The notes: generated by a model not told the origin, from the sequence alone. A DNA stretch of 64,000 nucleotides from Vibrio barjaei (GCF_001639065.2 NZ_LQXO02000042.1:92788-156787); one strand, 5' to 3'; positions 16,539 to 25,246 are shown, counted from the first letter of the stretch. Numbers and translations: made by a program.

Positions 16539-16985
16539 ATGAAGTATACAGAGCGTATTGCCACTAAGGATGACTACGACTTTCTATATCTTTTGAAAAA
16601 ACGAGCAGAATATCAAGCCGTTCATACCGTCTTTGGCTGGCACGAGCCCTTGCAGCAGGAATTGCATCGCCAAGAGTGGCAGCAGGCTAGGCCGATGGTT
16701 ATTGAAGTGCAAGGTGAAAGGGTTGGCTGTTACTTATTCCAAAACAAAGAAGTCGATTGTTACTTAGGGCGTTTCTTTCTATTGCCGGAATTTCAAGGCT
16801 TAGGGATTGGTTCCCAGATTCTACGTTCTTGCATCAAAAGGGCGAAATCTAAGCCACTCACCCTATGCCACTTGCAAGGAAATAAAGTTCATCATCTGTA
16901 TAAACGTCATTCTTTCACTACCCTTAGAGAGGATGAGCACTTTGTCTATATGAAGAGGGAGCCAGATGAAATCAATGACTTGTAG
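16539..16985 (+). CDS. GNAT-family N-acetyltransferase
   Basis: 148 residues with the acetyl-CoA site Leu-Pro-Glu-Phe-Gln-Gly-Leu-Gly-Ile-Gly-Ser-Gln-Ile-Leu (the Q-x-x-G-x-G/A motif A) in the middle and the usual Leu-Tyr-Lys-Arg-His-Ser-Phe motif B near the end. It lies 14 bp after the sensor kinase gene and overlaps the following DUF1059 gene by 20 bp, so the four genes probably share transcripts. Substrate unknown; a metabolite or protein amine. Confidence 0.85.
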   Translation: MKYTERIATKDDYDFLYLLKKRAEYQAVHTVFGWHEPLQQELHRQEWQQARPMVIEVQGERVGCYLFQNKEVDCYLGRFFLLPEFQGLGIGSQILRSCIKRAKSKPLTLCHLQGNKVHHLYKRHSFTTLREDEHFVYMKREPDEINDL

Positions 16986-17193
16986 ACAACTTGGTGGAGC
17001 TTGCGATTTGGTGTTTGAAGCAGAAACATTTGAACAAATTGCTGAATTAAGTAAGCAGCACGGGATGGAAATGTATCAGAAACAAGAGCCAGCACACCTT
17101 GATGCAATGAATAAGATTCAAGCAATGATGCAAAATCCTGAGGAAATGAAAGCGTGGTATGAAGAAAAGAAACGTGAGTTTGACGCTTTGTAA
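16966..17193 (+). CDS. DUF1059-family small protein
   Basis: 75 residues starting MKSMTCRQLGGACDLVFEAE, with Cys6 and Cys13, matching the DUF1059 family. These are small domains, sometimes with metal-binding Cys, of unknown function. The start lies inside the 3' end of the acetyltransferase gene (20-bp overlap), which suggests translational coupling. Confidence 0.75.
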   Translation: MKSMTCRQLGGACDLVFEAETFEQIAELSKQHGMEMYQKQEPAHLDAMNKIQAMMQNPEEMKAWYEEKKREFDAL

Positions 17194-17275
17194 TATGAGA
17201 TAAGCTCGTGGTTATTCACAATAGATATCTCGATGTATATCGAGATATCATTGCAAACAGTCAATGTTGATGTGG

Positions 17276-17647
17276 CTACATACAGATAGCGACAGTTCCA
17301 GCAACCATTAAAGTGATAATGGCATACCACACAAATTGTGTTTTTTGATCCGCTACATTGATTCGAATGTAGTTAATTTCGTCTTTTGCCATTGCTTCGA
17401 AGTCACTAAAACTTACTTGAAAGTCACGACTTGCATTTACGACGTCGTTTTGTAATTTGTTAAACGTCGCTTCAATAAAATTTTTTGCTGCTCCCAGTGG
17501 TGCAGAAGAAAGTGCCATGCGGTCCCATACCGCCATTCTTGATTCGAACTCACTGTCACTAACACAGTTGAGCTTTAATAAATCATGTTCACGCTTGATG
17601 CGTTCTTTACCCATTTTATCGTAATTCAGATTCTGAAATTTGTTCAC
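17276..17647 (-). CDS. Tail-anchored hypothetical membrane protein
   Basis: 123 residues from a GTG start at 17647, chosen because GGAG lies eight bases upstream; the frame can be extended to 17743 without support. The body is charged and helical, and the last 19 residues (Phe-Val-Trp-Tyr-Ala-Ile-Ile-Thr-Leu-Met-Val...) form a single C-terminal membrane helix with no tail beyond it. Such a protein would sit on the cytoplasmic face of the inner membrane. I recognise no family. It is a monocistronic unit downstream of the MscS operon on the same strand, about 155 bp away. Confidence 0.6.
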   Translation of the reverse strand: MNKFQNLNYDKMGKERIKREHDLLKLNCVSDSEFESRMAVWDRMALSSAPLGAAKNFIEATFNKLQNDVVNASRDFQVSFSDFEAMAKDEINYIRINVADQKTQFVWYAIITLMVAGTVAICM

Positions 17648-17802
17648 GACAATTACTCCAAAGGTTTCAGAGAGGCAGTACGCGTTGTCACGCCTACTAC
17701 CGTAACTGCTCGGAATAGTAGATAGGTCGTTGTGGCACATCAACTTGCAGTTTTTATCTAAACGACAAATTTCATTTACTTAGTATTGTCGTTCGGACGT
17801 TG

Positions 17803-18681
17803 TTAGCTTGATCTGACGGCGATTTGTGGTGGGTTAATACCGTGCTTTTTGAACTCTTCCATAACTCTCAGGGTAATATCAGTTTCAAACAGTTTCTCAT
17901 AGGCGGTATCAACAACATACGCCTTACAGGTCAGTTGAATCGCTAGATAATTGTCTGTGATGGTCTGTTTCACTAGCACGGTAACAGGTTTAGGCAGATG
18001 AATATAACGACTTGAGGAAGCCGCTTCTTGAATCAAGTTTCTCGCCAAGACAATATCTTCATTCATTCCGATATAGAACGGAATCACAACTTGCATGTCG
18101 AGTGCACCGTAGTTTCCACTCACCGTGACCTCATTAAGGAATTTATTGTTTGGGATGGTAATGATGTCGTCATTTAAGGTTCTCATGCGCACAGAACGCA
18201 GCCCTATGGTCAAAATATCACCATAATTACCTTCGAATGTGACACGGTCACCCACTTGGAATGGTCGGTCAATCATCACAGTTAAGCCTGCGATAAAGGA
18301 GGCGGCAAGGTCTTTCATAGCGAAACCTACTGAGACTGCAAGCGTGCCACCAATGAGAGCAAGGATATGGTCGTTGATTCTAAAGCTCAACATGAATACC
18401 ACGATACCAGCGGTCATGTAGATGAAGAACTGCAAGAAGGACTGTAGCTTTTGCAAAAGCATTCGATATTGCACGAACTGACTTCCGATGCTGTCCACCA
18501 AGGAGTTCATAAACTTAATCAGTAACCAAGTTGCCATAATGATGATGACACTTAGAACGACACCAGACCAACGAATCAAGGTGGCAAATTGAGTAATACT
18601 GTCCACAGAGGCGATTTCTTCGTTGGCAAAGCTAACAGAAGGCAGTAATAACAAAACAATAATGTAGATAAGCTGTTTCAT
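17803..18681 (-). CDS. MscS-family small-conductance mechanosensitive channel
   Basis: 292 residues: a cleavable signal-like N-terminus (to Ala19), two to three membrane helices, then the pore helix Gly-Gly-Thr-Leu-Ala-Val-Ser-Val-Gly-Phe-Ala-Met-Lys-Asp-Leu-Ala-Ala-Ser-Phe-Ile-Ala-Gly. The MscS beta domain follows (Phe-Gln-Val-Gly-Asp-Arg-Val; Gly-X-Tyr-Gly-Asp-Ile; Ile-Pro-Asn-Asn), and then the C-terminal cage. It is a minimal MscS-type channel that opens under membrane tension. It starts eight bases after the stop of the large membrane ATPase gene, so the two are one operon and probably one functional unit. Confidence 0.9.
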   Translation of the reverse strand: MKQLIYIIVLLLLPSVSFANEEIASVDSITQFATLIRWSGVVLSVIIIMATWLLIKFMNSLVDSIGSQFVQYRMLLQKLQSFLQFFIYMTAGIVVFMLSFRINDHILALIGGTLAVSVGFAMKDLAASFIAGLTVMIDRPFQVGDRVTFEGNYGDILTIGLRSVRMRTLNDDIITIPNNKFLNEVTVSGNYGALDMQVVIPFYIGMNEDIVLARNLIQEAASSSRYIHLPKPVTVLVKQTITDNYLAIQLTCKAYVVDTAYEKLFETDITLRVMEEFKKHGINPPQIAVRSS

Positions 18682-18689
18682 GTTACCTC

Positions 18690-21041
18690 CTACTTAACCA
18701 GCAAGTGTTGGCGATCCAACACATTAGTAATATGCCTAAACCAGTGGTCTGAAATACGCGCCTTATCTTCTTTCCATTCAATGTAACCTCGACTTTGAAA
18801 ATAGCGCAATGTCCCAATGACTTCAGAGATCGTAAGTTGCGTGCAATCTGAGACATCTTCGGGAGAAGCTGCTTCTAATTGAACGATTGAACGTAGAATT
18901 GCCAACATAGGTTTTGGCATTTTATCGAGTTCTTCAGACTCTGGTGCATGAAACAGACGGACAACCACTGCATCGGTATCTTTATTACGTCGCAGTGAAA
19001 ATCTAAAGAAGCGCAGTGCAACGGTGGGATTGCCATCAGAATAGTGCCACAGGATACGGTAGAAGCCTTGCCTTGCACGATCCTCTTCAGATTCACTGTC
19101 GTTGTCCCACTGTTTAGGCACAACCAATCCTTCAAAACCAACTTTGTTGTCGTTGCCTTGGTTAATCCGGCTATCCAGCAGCGCTCCTATTTGATCTTCG
19201 GTCCATTTAGGAAGGAACGCCACCCAGTCAAATAATAGGCGTTCACCGCGAGCTCTATCAACAAATCGCCAGCTGGCTTTCTCTATAGAAAACACCGCTC
19301 TGTGGCTTTGCTTTGAACGGCGCAGTAGGTTAGTAAATCGAATCAAATCGTTTAGTCCACCGACTTTAGGTTTAACTAGCCTTTGGCAGTTATCAATAGC
19401 AATTAGGTAATTGGTGTTGCTCTTACGCAAATGACTGAGGATTTTCATTTCACTTGCGTCTTCCTCTAGGCCAATACTGACTGCAAAGTGCACCAACAGT
19501 TGGTTGTACCCGGCTAGGGGACAATTGACGTAAACGGGTTCAGCATTTTTCACTTTATGTAGCAGCTGTTTTAATAGTCTAGTTGCACCAATCCCACGTT
19601 CACCAGTGACAACGCAGATTGCTGGACTATTGGTTAGCAGGTATTTTGATAGCTGCTGGAAATCATCTTTGGCGTACTCCACTAAAGGACTGAAGTCATC
19701 GCCAGGTAGTACATAATCAAAAGCAGCGTCGCCTTTTACTCGCACTAAATTATTGTCTGCGCTGCTACCGGTTTGTTTCGCCACCTCAATTTTGAACAGA
19801 TAAGTAAGGCCTTGATTAAAGACGGTATATTGCGACAACAATCCAATAAGACGGTTTTTAAGATGGTGTAGGGCAATCCATAAGGTCGCGATAGACGTTG
19901 CGACCAAACCAATGATGAATAGGTCTTTCTTAGTTGTTGCCCAAGTAACCCATAACGGCTTCTCGGGAATCTTTTCTAGTGAGTGAAAAACCGTATCTTT
20001 CCACATGACTATTACGGTTAGGGTGATTAGCGCAAACCAGAATGAGAATAAGCTTGATATCCAGTAATAAATCGTACCCTTGCCAAGGGTCTGTGCTGCT
20101 ATCTGAAGAACAAGACCTGCAACGATAAAGCTCCAAACGTAACGCCTTACAGTTGAGAGTCTATGTGCCACTATGGCCTTGCTGGTTGCGAAACTATTAC
20201 GGTGAACGAATTCCAAAATGAATGAAATCGCAATAGATCCGCCAAGTATCCACCACGTAAACAACTCCAAATACGACAGTTGAGATAACGCCTCGATACT
20301 ACTAAGTACGCGTAGCGAGACAGTAATAGCAATCAGCCAAGCAATTGCAACACTCGCTCGACCAAGATACCAAATAAACCGAACCCATATAGGTGGTTTC
20401 CCAACAGCGGAGGCAACATGTGATTTAAGTTGATCAAATAAGCGCCGTTGATTAGCCAACCACCACATTAAGATGCAATATATAAAGAAGACTTTTATTC
20501 CAACCCAAATGACCGGCACTGGGGAGATAAATATCTCCTTCACCAAGGTTTTTAAGCTCCTTAATTGGAAGAAAATAAAGTATTCAGCATTTAACGTGGA
20601 TATACGTAGTTCTTGTTTAAACTGAGTCACACCATCTGGACCAAACCCAGTAAGCTGATCAAATGTCTTGTCCGAGGCCAGTTCTAGCAACCTCTGTTTA
20701 CTGTGACTCAAGCTGTTAAGAGTGAGGTACTGTGTTTCAACGTTAAACCAATGTTCGTCAGTCACATCATCGCGAAATACCGCAAGTGCTTCATCGTAAG
20801 ACAAGATTTCACGGTCTTGTTGATCTAACGTATAAGCGAGTAGACGTCTTACCTTATTGTTGTCTTGAGGCGTTAAGAATAACTTCGCAGGTAACGCGGC
20901 GATTTCAGTAGCCAGTGATTGGGCGTCTTCAGAGGGGACAGGATTATCGTCATCTTGGTAATCCCATCGTGCAGAGGCTGGAAAGCTAAGGCAAAGCGTT
21001 AACACTGCTATCCAGAGAGATTTATTGATCATTATTAGCAC
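18690..21041 (-). CDS. Large membrane protein with degenerate STAND/AAA-like ATPase domain and winged helix, in operon with MscS
   Basis: 783 residues. A Sec-type signal (ending Ala-Ser-Ala near residue 24) precedes a periplasmic region to about residue 170. Membrane helices follow at about 170-200, 225-290 and 300-400. A cytoplasmic nucleotide-binding-like domain begins near 440. Its P-loop reads Val-Thr-Gly-Glu-Arg-Gly-Ile-Gly-Ala-Thr-Arg (about 480-490), with Ala where the Walker A Lys should be; Walker B is Leu-Ile-Ala-Ile-Asp-Asn. The last 75 residues look like a winged helix (Ile-Ser-Glu-Val-Ile-Gly-Thr-Leu-Arg-Tyr-Phe-Gln-Ser-Arg-Gly-Tyr-Ile). It resembles a membrane-anchored STAND-type sensor. 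Function unknown; the MscS gene eight bases downstream suggests a channel regulator. Confidence 0.75.
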   Translation of the reverse strand: MLIMINKSLWIAVLTLCLSFPASARWDYQDDDNPVPSEDAQSLATEIAALPAKLFLTPQDNNKVRRLLAYTLDQQDREILSYDEALAVFRDDVTDEHWFNVETQYLTLNSLSHSKQRLLELASDKTFDQLTGFGPDGVTQFKQELRISTLNAEYFIFFQLRSLKTLVKEIFISPVPVIWVGIKVFFIYCILMWWLANQRRLFDQLKSHVASAVGKPPIWVRFIWYLGRASVAIAWLIAITVSLRVLSSIEALSQLSYLELFTWWILGGSIAISFILEFVHRNSFATSKAIVAHRLSTVRRYVWSFIVAGLVLQIAAQTLGKGTIYYWISSLFSFWFALITLTVIVMWKDTVFHSLEKIPEKPLWVTWATTKKDLFIIGLVATSIATLWIALHHLKNRLIGLLSQYTVFNQGLTYLFKIEVAKQTGSSADNNLVRVKGDAAFDYVLPGDDFSPLVEYAKDDFQQLSKYLLTNSPAICVVTGERGIGATRLLKQLLHKVKNAEPVYVNCPLAGYNQLLVHFAVSIGLEEDASEMKILSHLRKSNTNYLIAIDNCQRLVKPKVGGLNDLIRFTNLLRRSKQSHRAVFSIEKASWRFVDRARGERLLFDWVAFLPKWTEDQIGALLDSRINQGNDNKVGFEGLVVPKQWDNDSESEEDRARQGFYRILWHYSDGNPTVALRFFRFSLRRNKDTDAVVVRLFHAPESEELDKMPKPMLAILRSIVQLEAASPEDVSDCTQLTISEVIGTLRYFQSRGYIEWKEDKARISDHWFRHITNVLDRQHLLVK

Positions 21042-21280
21042 ACCACTGTTCGTAACTAGTTGTAACTATTTAAATTCTTAATTTAGTGTAGTTAGCGTCG
21101 CCACACTCTGCACGTGACAGCCAATAAAAAGATAGAGAATATTGCTTCACAGCTAAAAAGATGCACGTCGAGTCACCAGAATCCTACGCATCATTAGGGC
21201 GGGAATGCAGTTGTCACTTGCATCTGAAGGCAAGAGACTGTAGGGTTGCGCAGTTTTGTTTAATCTCAAAGGTAACGCTT

Positions 21281-22867
21281 GTGCTATCAACCGCAAATAT
21301 CACTCAACAGTTTGGTGCTAAACCACTGTTTGAAAACATTTCTATCAAGTTTGGCGAAGGTAACCGTTATGGTCTGATCGGCGCGAATGGCTGTGGTAAG
21401 TCTACATTCATGAAAATCTTGAGCGGCGAGTTGGAGCCAACAAGCGGTAACGTTTCTTACGACCCTAACGAGCGAGTAGCAAAACTAAACCAGGATCAAT
21501 TCGCCTATGAAGAGTTCACGGTTGTAGACACTGTTATTATGGGTCACAAAGAACTTTGGGCCATCAAGCAAGAACGTGACCGTATTTATTCTTTAGCTGA
21601 AATGAGCGAAGAAGATGGGATGAAAGTTGCGGACCTTGAAGTTCAGTTTGCTGAGCTTGATGGTTATATGGCGGAAGCAAAAGCAGGAGAACTGCTACTT
21701 GCGGTTGGTATTCCTGAAGAACAACACTTTGGATTAATGAGTGAAGTTGCTCCAGGTTGGAAGCTGCGTGTTCTATTGGCGCAAGTGCTGTTTGCAGACC
21801 CGCACATCATGCTACTTGATGAACCAACCAACAACTTGGATATGGATACGATTCGTTGGCTAGAGCAGGTACTTAACCAACGTAATTGCACCATGATTAT
21901 CATTTCGCACGACCGTCACTTCTTAAACAGCGTGTGTACACATATGGCTGATTTGGATTACGGTGAGTTACGTGTTTATCCGGGTAACTATGATGAATAC
22001 ATGTTTGCTGCTACACAAGCTCGTGAACGTCTGTTAGCTGATAACGCTAAGAAGAAAGCACAAATTGCTGATTTACAAACGTTTGTTTCTCGTTTCTCAG
22101 CTAACGCATCGAAAGCGAAGCAAGCAACTTCTCGTGCTAAGCAAATCGATAAGATTCAGTTAGAAGAAGTGAAAGCGTCAAGCCGTCAAAACCCATTTAT
22201 CCGCTTTGATCAAGAAAAAGAGCTGTTCAGAAATGCTTTGAACGTGGAAAACCTATCTAATGGTTTTGAAGAGGTATTGTGGTCTGACTTTAACGCTATC
22301 TTTGAAGTTGGCGAGCGTGTTGCAATCATCGGTGAGAATGGTGTAGGTAAAACAACGCTACTTAATACATTAGCCGGTGAACTTGAACCGAAAACGGGTG
22401 AGTTTAAATGGTCAGAAAATGCCAATATCGGTTACTACGCCCAAGACCATGCTCATGATTTTGAAGAAGACATGAACCTGACTGATTGGATGGGGCAGTG
22501 GCGCCAAGAAGGCGATGATGAACAAGTGGTACGTAGTTTCTTAGGACGTATGTTGTTTGGCCAGGATGACATTAAAAAATCAGTCAAAGTACTGTCTGGT
22601 GGTGAGCAAGGTCGTATGTTACTCGGTAAACTTATGATGCATAAGCCAAACATGCTTCTGATGGATGAACCAACTAACCATATGGATATGGAGTCTATCG
22701 AGTCATTGAACTTAGCATTAGAAAACTATAAAGGTACGCTGTTTTTCGTATCACATGACCGTCAGTTTGTATCGTCAATCGCGACACGCATTCTCGAAAT
22801 CAAAGACAACAAGATCTCGGATTTCAAAGGCACATACGAAGAGTTCTTGAAAGCTCGCGGTGTTTAA
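21281..22867 (+). CDS. ybiT: ABC-F family ATPase YbiT
   Basis: 528 residues from a GTG start at 21281 (AAAGG about ten bases upstream). The frame runs on upstream to 21161, but the YbiT family begins at Leu-Ser-Thr-Ala-Asn-Ile-Thr-Gln-Gln-Phe-Gly. Two ABC domains without membrane segments: Walker A Gly-Ala-Asn-Gly-Cys-Gly-Lys-Ser and Gly-Glu-Asn-Gly-Val-Gly-Lys-Thr; Walker B Leu-Leu-Asp-Glu-Pro-Thr-Asn-Asn-Leu-Asp and Leu-Met-Asp-Glu-Pro-Thr-Asn-His-Met-Asp. A charged linker lies between them. ABC-F proteins bind the ribosome near the E site and relieve stalls. Single gene, ended by a strong terminator. Confidence 0.93.
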   Translation: MLSTANITQQFGAKPLFENISIKFGEGNRYGLIGANGCGKSTFMKILSGELEPTSGNVSYDPNERVAKLNQDQFAYEEFTVVDTVIMGHKELWAIKQERDRIYSLAEMSEEDGMKVADLEVQFAELDGYMAEAKAGELLLAVGIPEEQHFGLMSEVAPGWKLRVLLAQVLFADPHIMLLDEPTNNLDMDTIRWLEQVLNQRNCTMIIISHDRHFLNSVCTHMADLDYGELRVYPGNYDEYMFAATQARERLLADNAKKKAQIADLQTFVSRFSANASKAKQATSRAKQIDKIQLEEVKASSRQNPFIRFDQEKELFRNALNVENLSNGFEEVLWSDFNAIFEVGERVAIIGENGVGKTTLLNTLAGELEPKTGEFKWSENANIGYYAQDHAHDFEEDMNLTDWMGQWRQEGDDEQVVRSFLGRMLFGQDDIKKSVKVLSGGEQGRMLLGKLMMHKPNMLLMDEPTNHMDMESIESLNLALENYKGTLFFVSHDRQFVSSIATRILEIKDNKISDFKGTYEEFLKARGV

Positions 22868-22943
22868 TCATCTAGAGTATTGGCCTCAGAGTCGCTATTC
22901 CTAAGTAAAACAGGAACCTCTTATAGCGACATTCGAACCAAAC

Positions 22944-22970
22944 AAAAAGGAGTCCTAGGACTCCTTTTTT
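22944..22970. terminator. Bidirectional terminator between ybiT and fdhD
   Basis: A nearly perfect 12-bp inverted repeat AAAAAGGAGTCC / GGACTCCTTTTT with a two-base loop and T-runs on both strands, lying between convergent genes. Confidence 0.88.
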
Positions 22971-22987
22971 AATATCTCAAGCAACTA

Positions 22988-23845
22988 TTATGCTTGCTCA
23001 CCTTTCACATCAAACTCAATCTTCTCCGCCCCAGTAAACACTTGGAAGCGTAATCCCTTGGCTCGAGCAATGGTGGTAATACCAAATTGTTTAGCAAGGT
23101 CTAAGCCCATTTGAGTTACGCCAGAGCGAGATAACAGGACTGGAATACCCATCTGTGCCACTTTGATAACCATCTCTGAGGTCAAACGTCCTGTGGTGTA
23201 GAAAATCTTGTCCTCACCAGTTTCTTGATTAATCCACATTTCACCAGCGAGTGTGTCTACGGCATTGTGTCGACCAACATCTTCAACGAAAGACAGTACT
23301 TTATCTTGTTGGCAGATAGCACATCCGTGAACGGCCCCCGCTTTTTTGTAGGTGTCGTTGTAGTGCGTTAGTGCTTCTAAAGTCGCATAGATTTGTGACT
23401 GTTTTAGAGGCGTTTGCGGAACTTGATAACCTTCGAGCTGTTTCATCACATTGCCGTACATTGTGCCTTGACCACAACCTGAAGTGACGGTTTTTTTCTT
23501 CAACGCTTCGTCGAGGAAGTCGGTATTTTCTTTGGTAATGACGGCAGCAGAGTGAGTTTCCCAGTCGATTATCAGTGATTCAATGGCATCAGGGTCCGAC
23601 AAGAAACCTTGGTTTTTCAGATACCCCAGGACTAATGAGTCTGGTCTTGAGCCAAGAGTCATAAGAGTGACGATCTCTTTCCAGTTCAACATAACGGTAA
23701 GAGGTCGTTCACAGGCAATCTGTTTGGTTAGCTTTTCTCCATATTCGTCATAGACATCGACTTCAATGGTCTGTAGGGGATTTTCGCTTGTTCTAATAAT
23801 GTTGGGTTTAACCACGCGTTTATCCTTTTTGTTGGTCGCTAGCAT
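22988..23845 (-). CDS. fdhD: Formate dehydrogenase accessory sulfurtransferase FdhD
   Basis: 285 residues from ATG 23845; a TTG-initiated extension to 23896 is less likely. FdhD passes sulfur from IscS to the bis-MGD cofactor so that formate dehydrogenase becomes active. Family segments seen are Arg-Pro-Leu-Thr-Val-Met-Leu-Asn, Ser-Gly-Cys-Gly-Gln-Gly (the mobile Cys loop, with one Cys here rather than CXXC), Gly-Ala-Val-His-Gly-Cys-Ala, and Glu-Asp-Val-Gly-Arg-His-Asn-Ala-Val-Asp. Divergent from the DUF3305/DUF3306 genes. The single Cys in the loop occurs in many FdhD proteins outside the Enterobacteriaceae. Confidence 0.92.
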   Translation of the reverse strand: MLATNKKDKRVVKPNIIRTSENPLQTIEVDVYDEYGEKLTKQIACERPLTVMLNWKEIVTLMTLGSRPDSLVLGYLKNQGFLSDPDAIESLIIDWETHSAAVITKENTDFLDEALKKKTVTSGCGQGTMYGNVMKQLEGYQVPQTPLKQSQIYATLEALTHYNDTYKKAGAVHGCAICQQDKVLSFVEDVGRHNAVDTLAGEMWINQETGEDKIFYTTGRLTSEMVIKVAQMGIPVLLSRSGVTQMGLDLAKQFGITTIARAKGLRFQVFTGAEKIEFDVKGEQA

Positions 23846-23918
23846 GAGGCTATTGGCTTGATTATTGCTAAGATTGATTAAGTAAGCAAATACCAAACGC
23901 TAAAATTAGGGACATGAA

Positions 23919-24410
23919 ATGCATCCAGAATCACCTGAATCCATTCCTAACCAAGATTCTTTGGTAGACGGTCTGATTGTCGAGAAAAACGAGCATCAAT
24001 GGCCGCTACAAATCGATCTTTCCATCGTTGAAAAACAAGTGGGTCGCTGGACGACAACACAGCGAGAACTCGATGGATTTAAATTAGAAGTTACGGATAT
24101 CAGCAAGCCTCATGCCACTTTGGAGCTTTATCGCGACGAGCGTACTGATTACCGATTTAACTTGAGCTCGCAAAATCCAATGTTGTTCGTTGTTTTAGAT
24201 TCACATGAGGAAACCAGTTTAACGCCAATTATGGTTACGGCTTCACAGGCAGTTGCTGGCTCATTTATGGACGGCGACTATCTTGTGTTGTCAAAACCAA
24301 TACCATTACCCATTCAAGCTTGGATGGAAGCTTTCATAGGTCGTCATGGAGAGTTATTGGAAGTGAGACGTAAAAAGCGTAAAGGAGCGGGGCGTTCAAG
24401 TGGCCAGTAG
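23919..24410 (+). CDS. DUF3305-family protein of the formate dehydrogenase cluster
   Basis: 163 residues, soluble, with Trp-Pro-Leu-Gln-Ile-Asp-Leu near the start and Ile-Gln-Ala-Trp-Met-Glu-Ala-Phe-Ile-Gly-Arg-His-Gly-Glu towards the end, as in DUF3305 proteins. The C-terminus is strongly basic (Arg-Arg-Lys-Lys-Arg-Lys). The family almost always sits beside fdhD and formate dehydrogenase genes and is presumed to assist assembly; no biochemical role is known to me. It overlaps the following DUF3306 gene by 11 bp. Confidence 0.85.
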   Translation: MHPESPESIPNQDSLVDGLIVEKNEHQWPLQIDLSIVEKQVGRWTTTQRELDGFKLEVTDISKPHATLELYRDERTDYRFNLSSQNPMLFVVLDSHEETSLTPIMVTASQAVAGSFMDGDYLVLSKPIPLPIQAWMEAFIGRHGELLEVRRKKRKGAGRSSGQ

Positions 24411-24990
24411 TTTTCTATCACGTTGGTCGCAGCGTAAGCTCGACGAGAATAAAGACGAATTAGAGCTCGACGCATTGCCAGAAAGCAATGAAGTTGATGC
24501 GGTCTCTGAGGGTAACGCAGAGTCAGAAGTTGAGCGAGAGCAAGCAGAACATGAAGAGTGCAGTTCGGAAGGTGAAAAGTCGCTCGATTCTGAGGTTCCT
24601 GAGAAACCCGAAGAGCTTTCAGTCTCTCAATTACTGGCTAATCCAGAGGTAGATAAAGCTGTCAAAAAGGCAGCACTGCGTAAGATGTTCATGAGTCCTG
24701 AATATAATGTTGTAGATGGACTCAACGATTACGACCATGATTATTCAGCGGTAAAACCGTTGGCGTCTGATGTGGCTGAAACATTGCGTGGCTGGATAAA
24801 AAATGTGGCGGATGAGACAGAGTCTGAAGAGCCAGTTGCTTCAGTTCAACCTGAACAAGACGACAAAGACATCGAAGCTCTACACACAGAAACTGAAGGG
24901 CAGGATGATATAGAGAAGTCTGAGGCGGATGCAGATTATTTCGACAACCAAGGTTTTGATGACCACGAACCAAATGACAAGACTTCGTAA
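24400..24990 (+). CDS. DUF3306-family protein of the formate dehydrogenase cluster
   Basis: 196 residues from a GTG start with an AAAGGAG site upstream. It begins Ser-Ser-Phe-Leu-Ser-Arg-Trp-Ser-Gln-Arg-Lys, the DUF3306 N-terminal signature. The rest is very acidic and low in complexity (many Glu/Asp), with a conserved-looking centre (Lys-Lys-Ala-Ala-Leu-Arg-Lys-Met-Phe...Tyr-Asn-Val-Val-Asp-Gly-Leu-Asn-Asp-Tyr). The basic tail of the DUF3305 partner and this acidic chain could interact; that is inference. The last gene before the operator region of the downstream operon. Confidence 0.85.
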   Translation: MASSFLSRWSQRKLDENKDELELDALPESNEVDAVSEGNAESEVEREQAEHEECSSEGEKSLDSEVPEKPEELSVSQLLANPEVDKAVKKAALRKMFMSPEYNVVDGLNDYDHDYSAVKPLASDVAETLRGWIKNVADETESEEPVASVQPEQDDKDIEALHTETEGQDDIEKSEADADYFDNQGFDDHEPNDKTS

Positions 24991-25001
24991 TCAATTGATT
25001 A

Positions 25002-25018
25002 TGAGACAAAATTTACCA
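25002..25018. promoter_or_regulatory. Activator site, distal half-conserved copy (fdh side)
   Basis: TGAGACA-AAA-TTTACCA: left half exact, right half weak. Centred about 177 bp upstream of the predicted start of the fdh operon and eleven bases after the DUF3306 stop. Confidence 0.55.
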
Positions 25019-25028
25019 CACAAAATAT

Positions 25029-25045
25029 AGGTACATTTTGTCTCA
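25029..25045. promoter_or_regulatory. Activator site, middle copy (fdh side)
   Basis: AGGTACA-TTT-TGTCTCA: right half exact, left half 4 of 7. Centred about 150 bp upstream of the predicted start. Its left half resembles that of site C beside the regulator gene. Confidence 0.55.
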
Positions 25046-25063
25046 TAATATTTTCTCACCAAA

Positions 25064-25080
25064 TGAGACATTTTGTCTCA
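25064..25080. promoter_or_regulatory. Activator site, perfect palindrome (fdh side)
   Basis: TGAGACA-TTT-TGTCTCA, perfect 7-3-7 palindrome, centred about 115 bp upstream of the predicted start and 102 bp from the -12 element. The tup site B lies 100 bp from its own -12 element. A further CGCGACA half-site follows directly at 25081. Confidence 0.78.
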
Positions 25081-25159
25081 CGCGACATTTCTCCCTAATT
25101 TTCCCAATGGTATTTAAGCTAATTTACTAATAAATCAGTAAATTTGGCTTTTGTACGAG

Positions 25160-25177
25160 TTGGAACAGATATTGCAA
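25160..25177 (+). promoter_or_regulatory. Sigma-54 (-24/-12) promoter of the formate dehydrogenase operon
   Basis: TTGGAACAGATATTGCAA: GG at 25162-25163 and GC at 25174-25175, exactly ten bases between, with a full TTGCAA -12 block. The predicted start is near 25187. It falls inside the longest open frame of the next gene and therefore argues for a start codon further down. Confidence 0.82.
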
Positions 25178-25246
25178 ACAATGACATATGGTTCATATAA
25201 AACCAATAGCTATGGAGCGTCAAGACTCCTGCACTGGAAGCAAGCA

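Noticed and set aside
25081..25097. Fourth full operator copy before the fdh promoter
   Set aside because: Only the left half (CGCGACA) resembles the motif; the right half CTCCCTA does not match.
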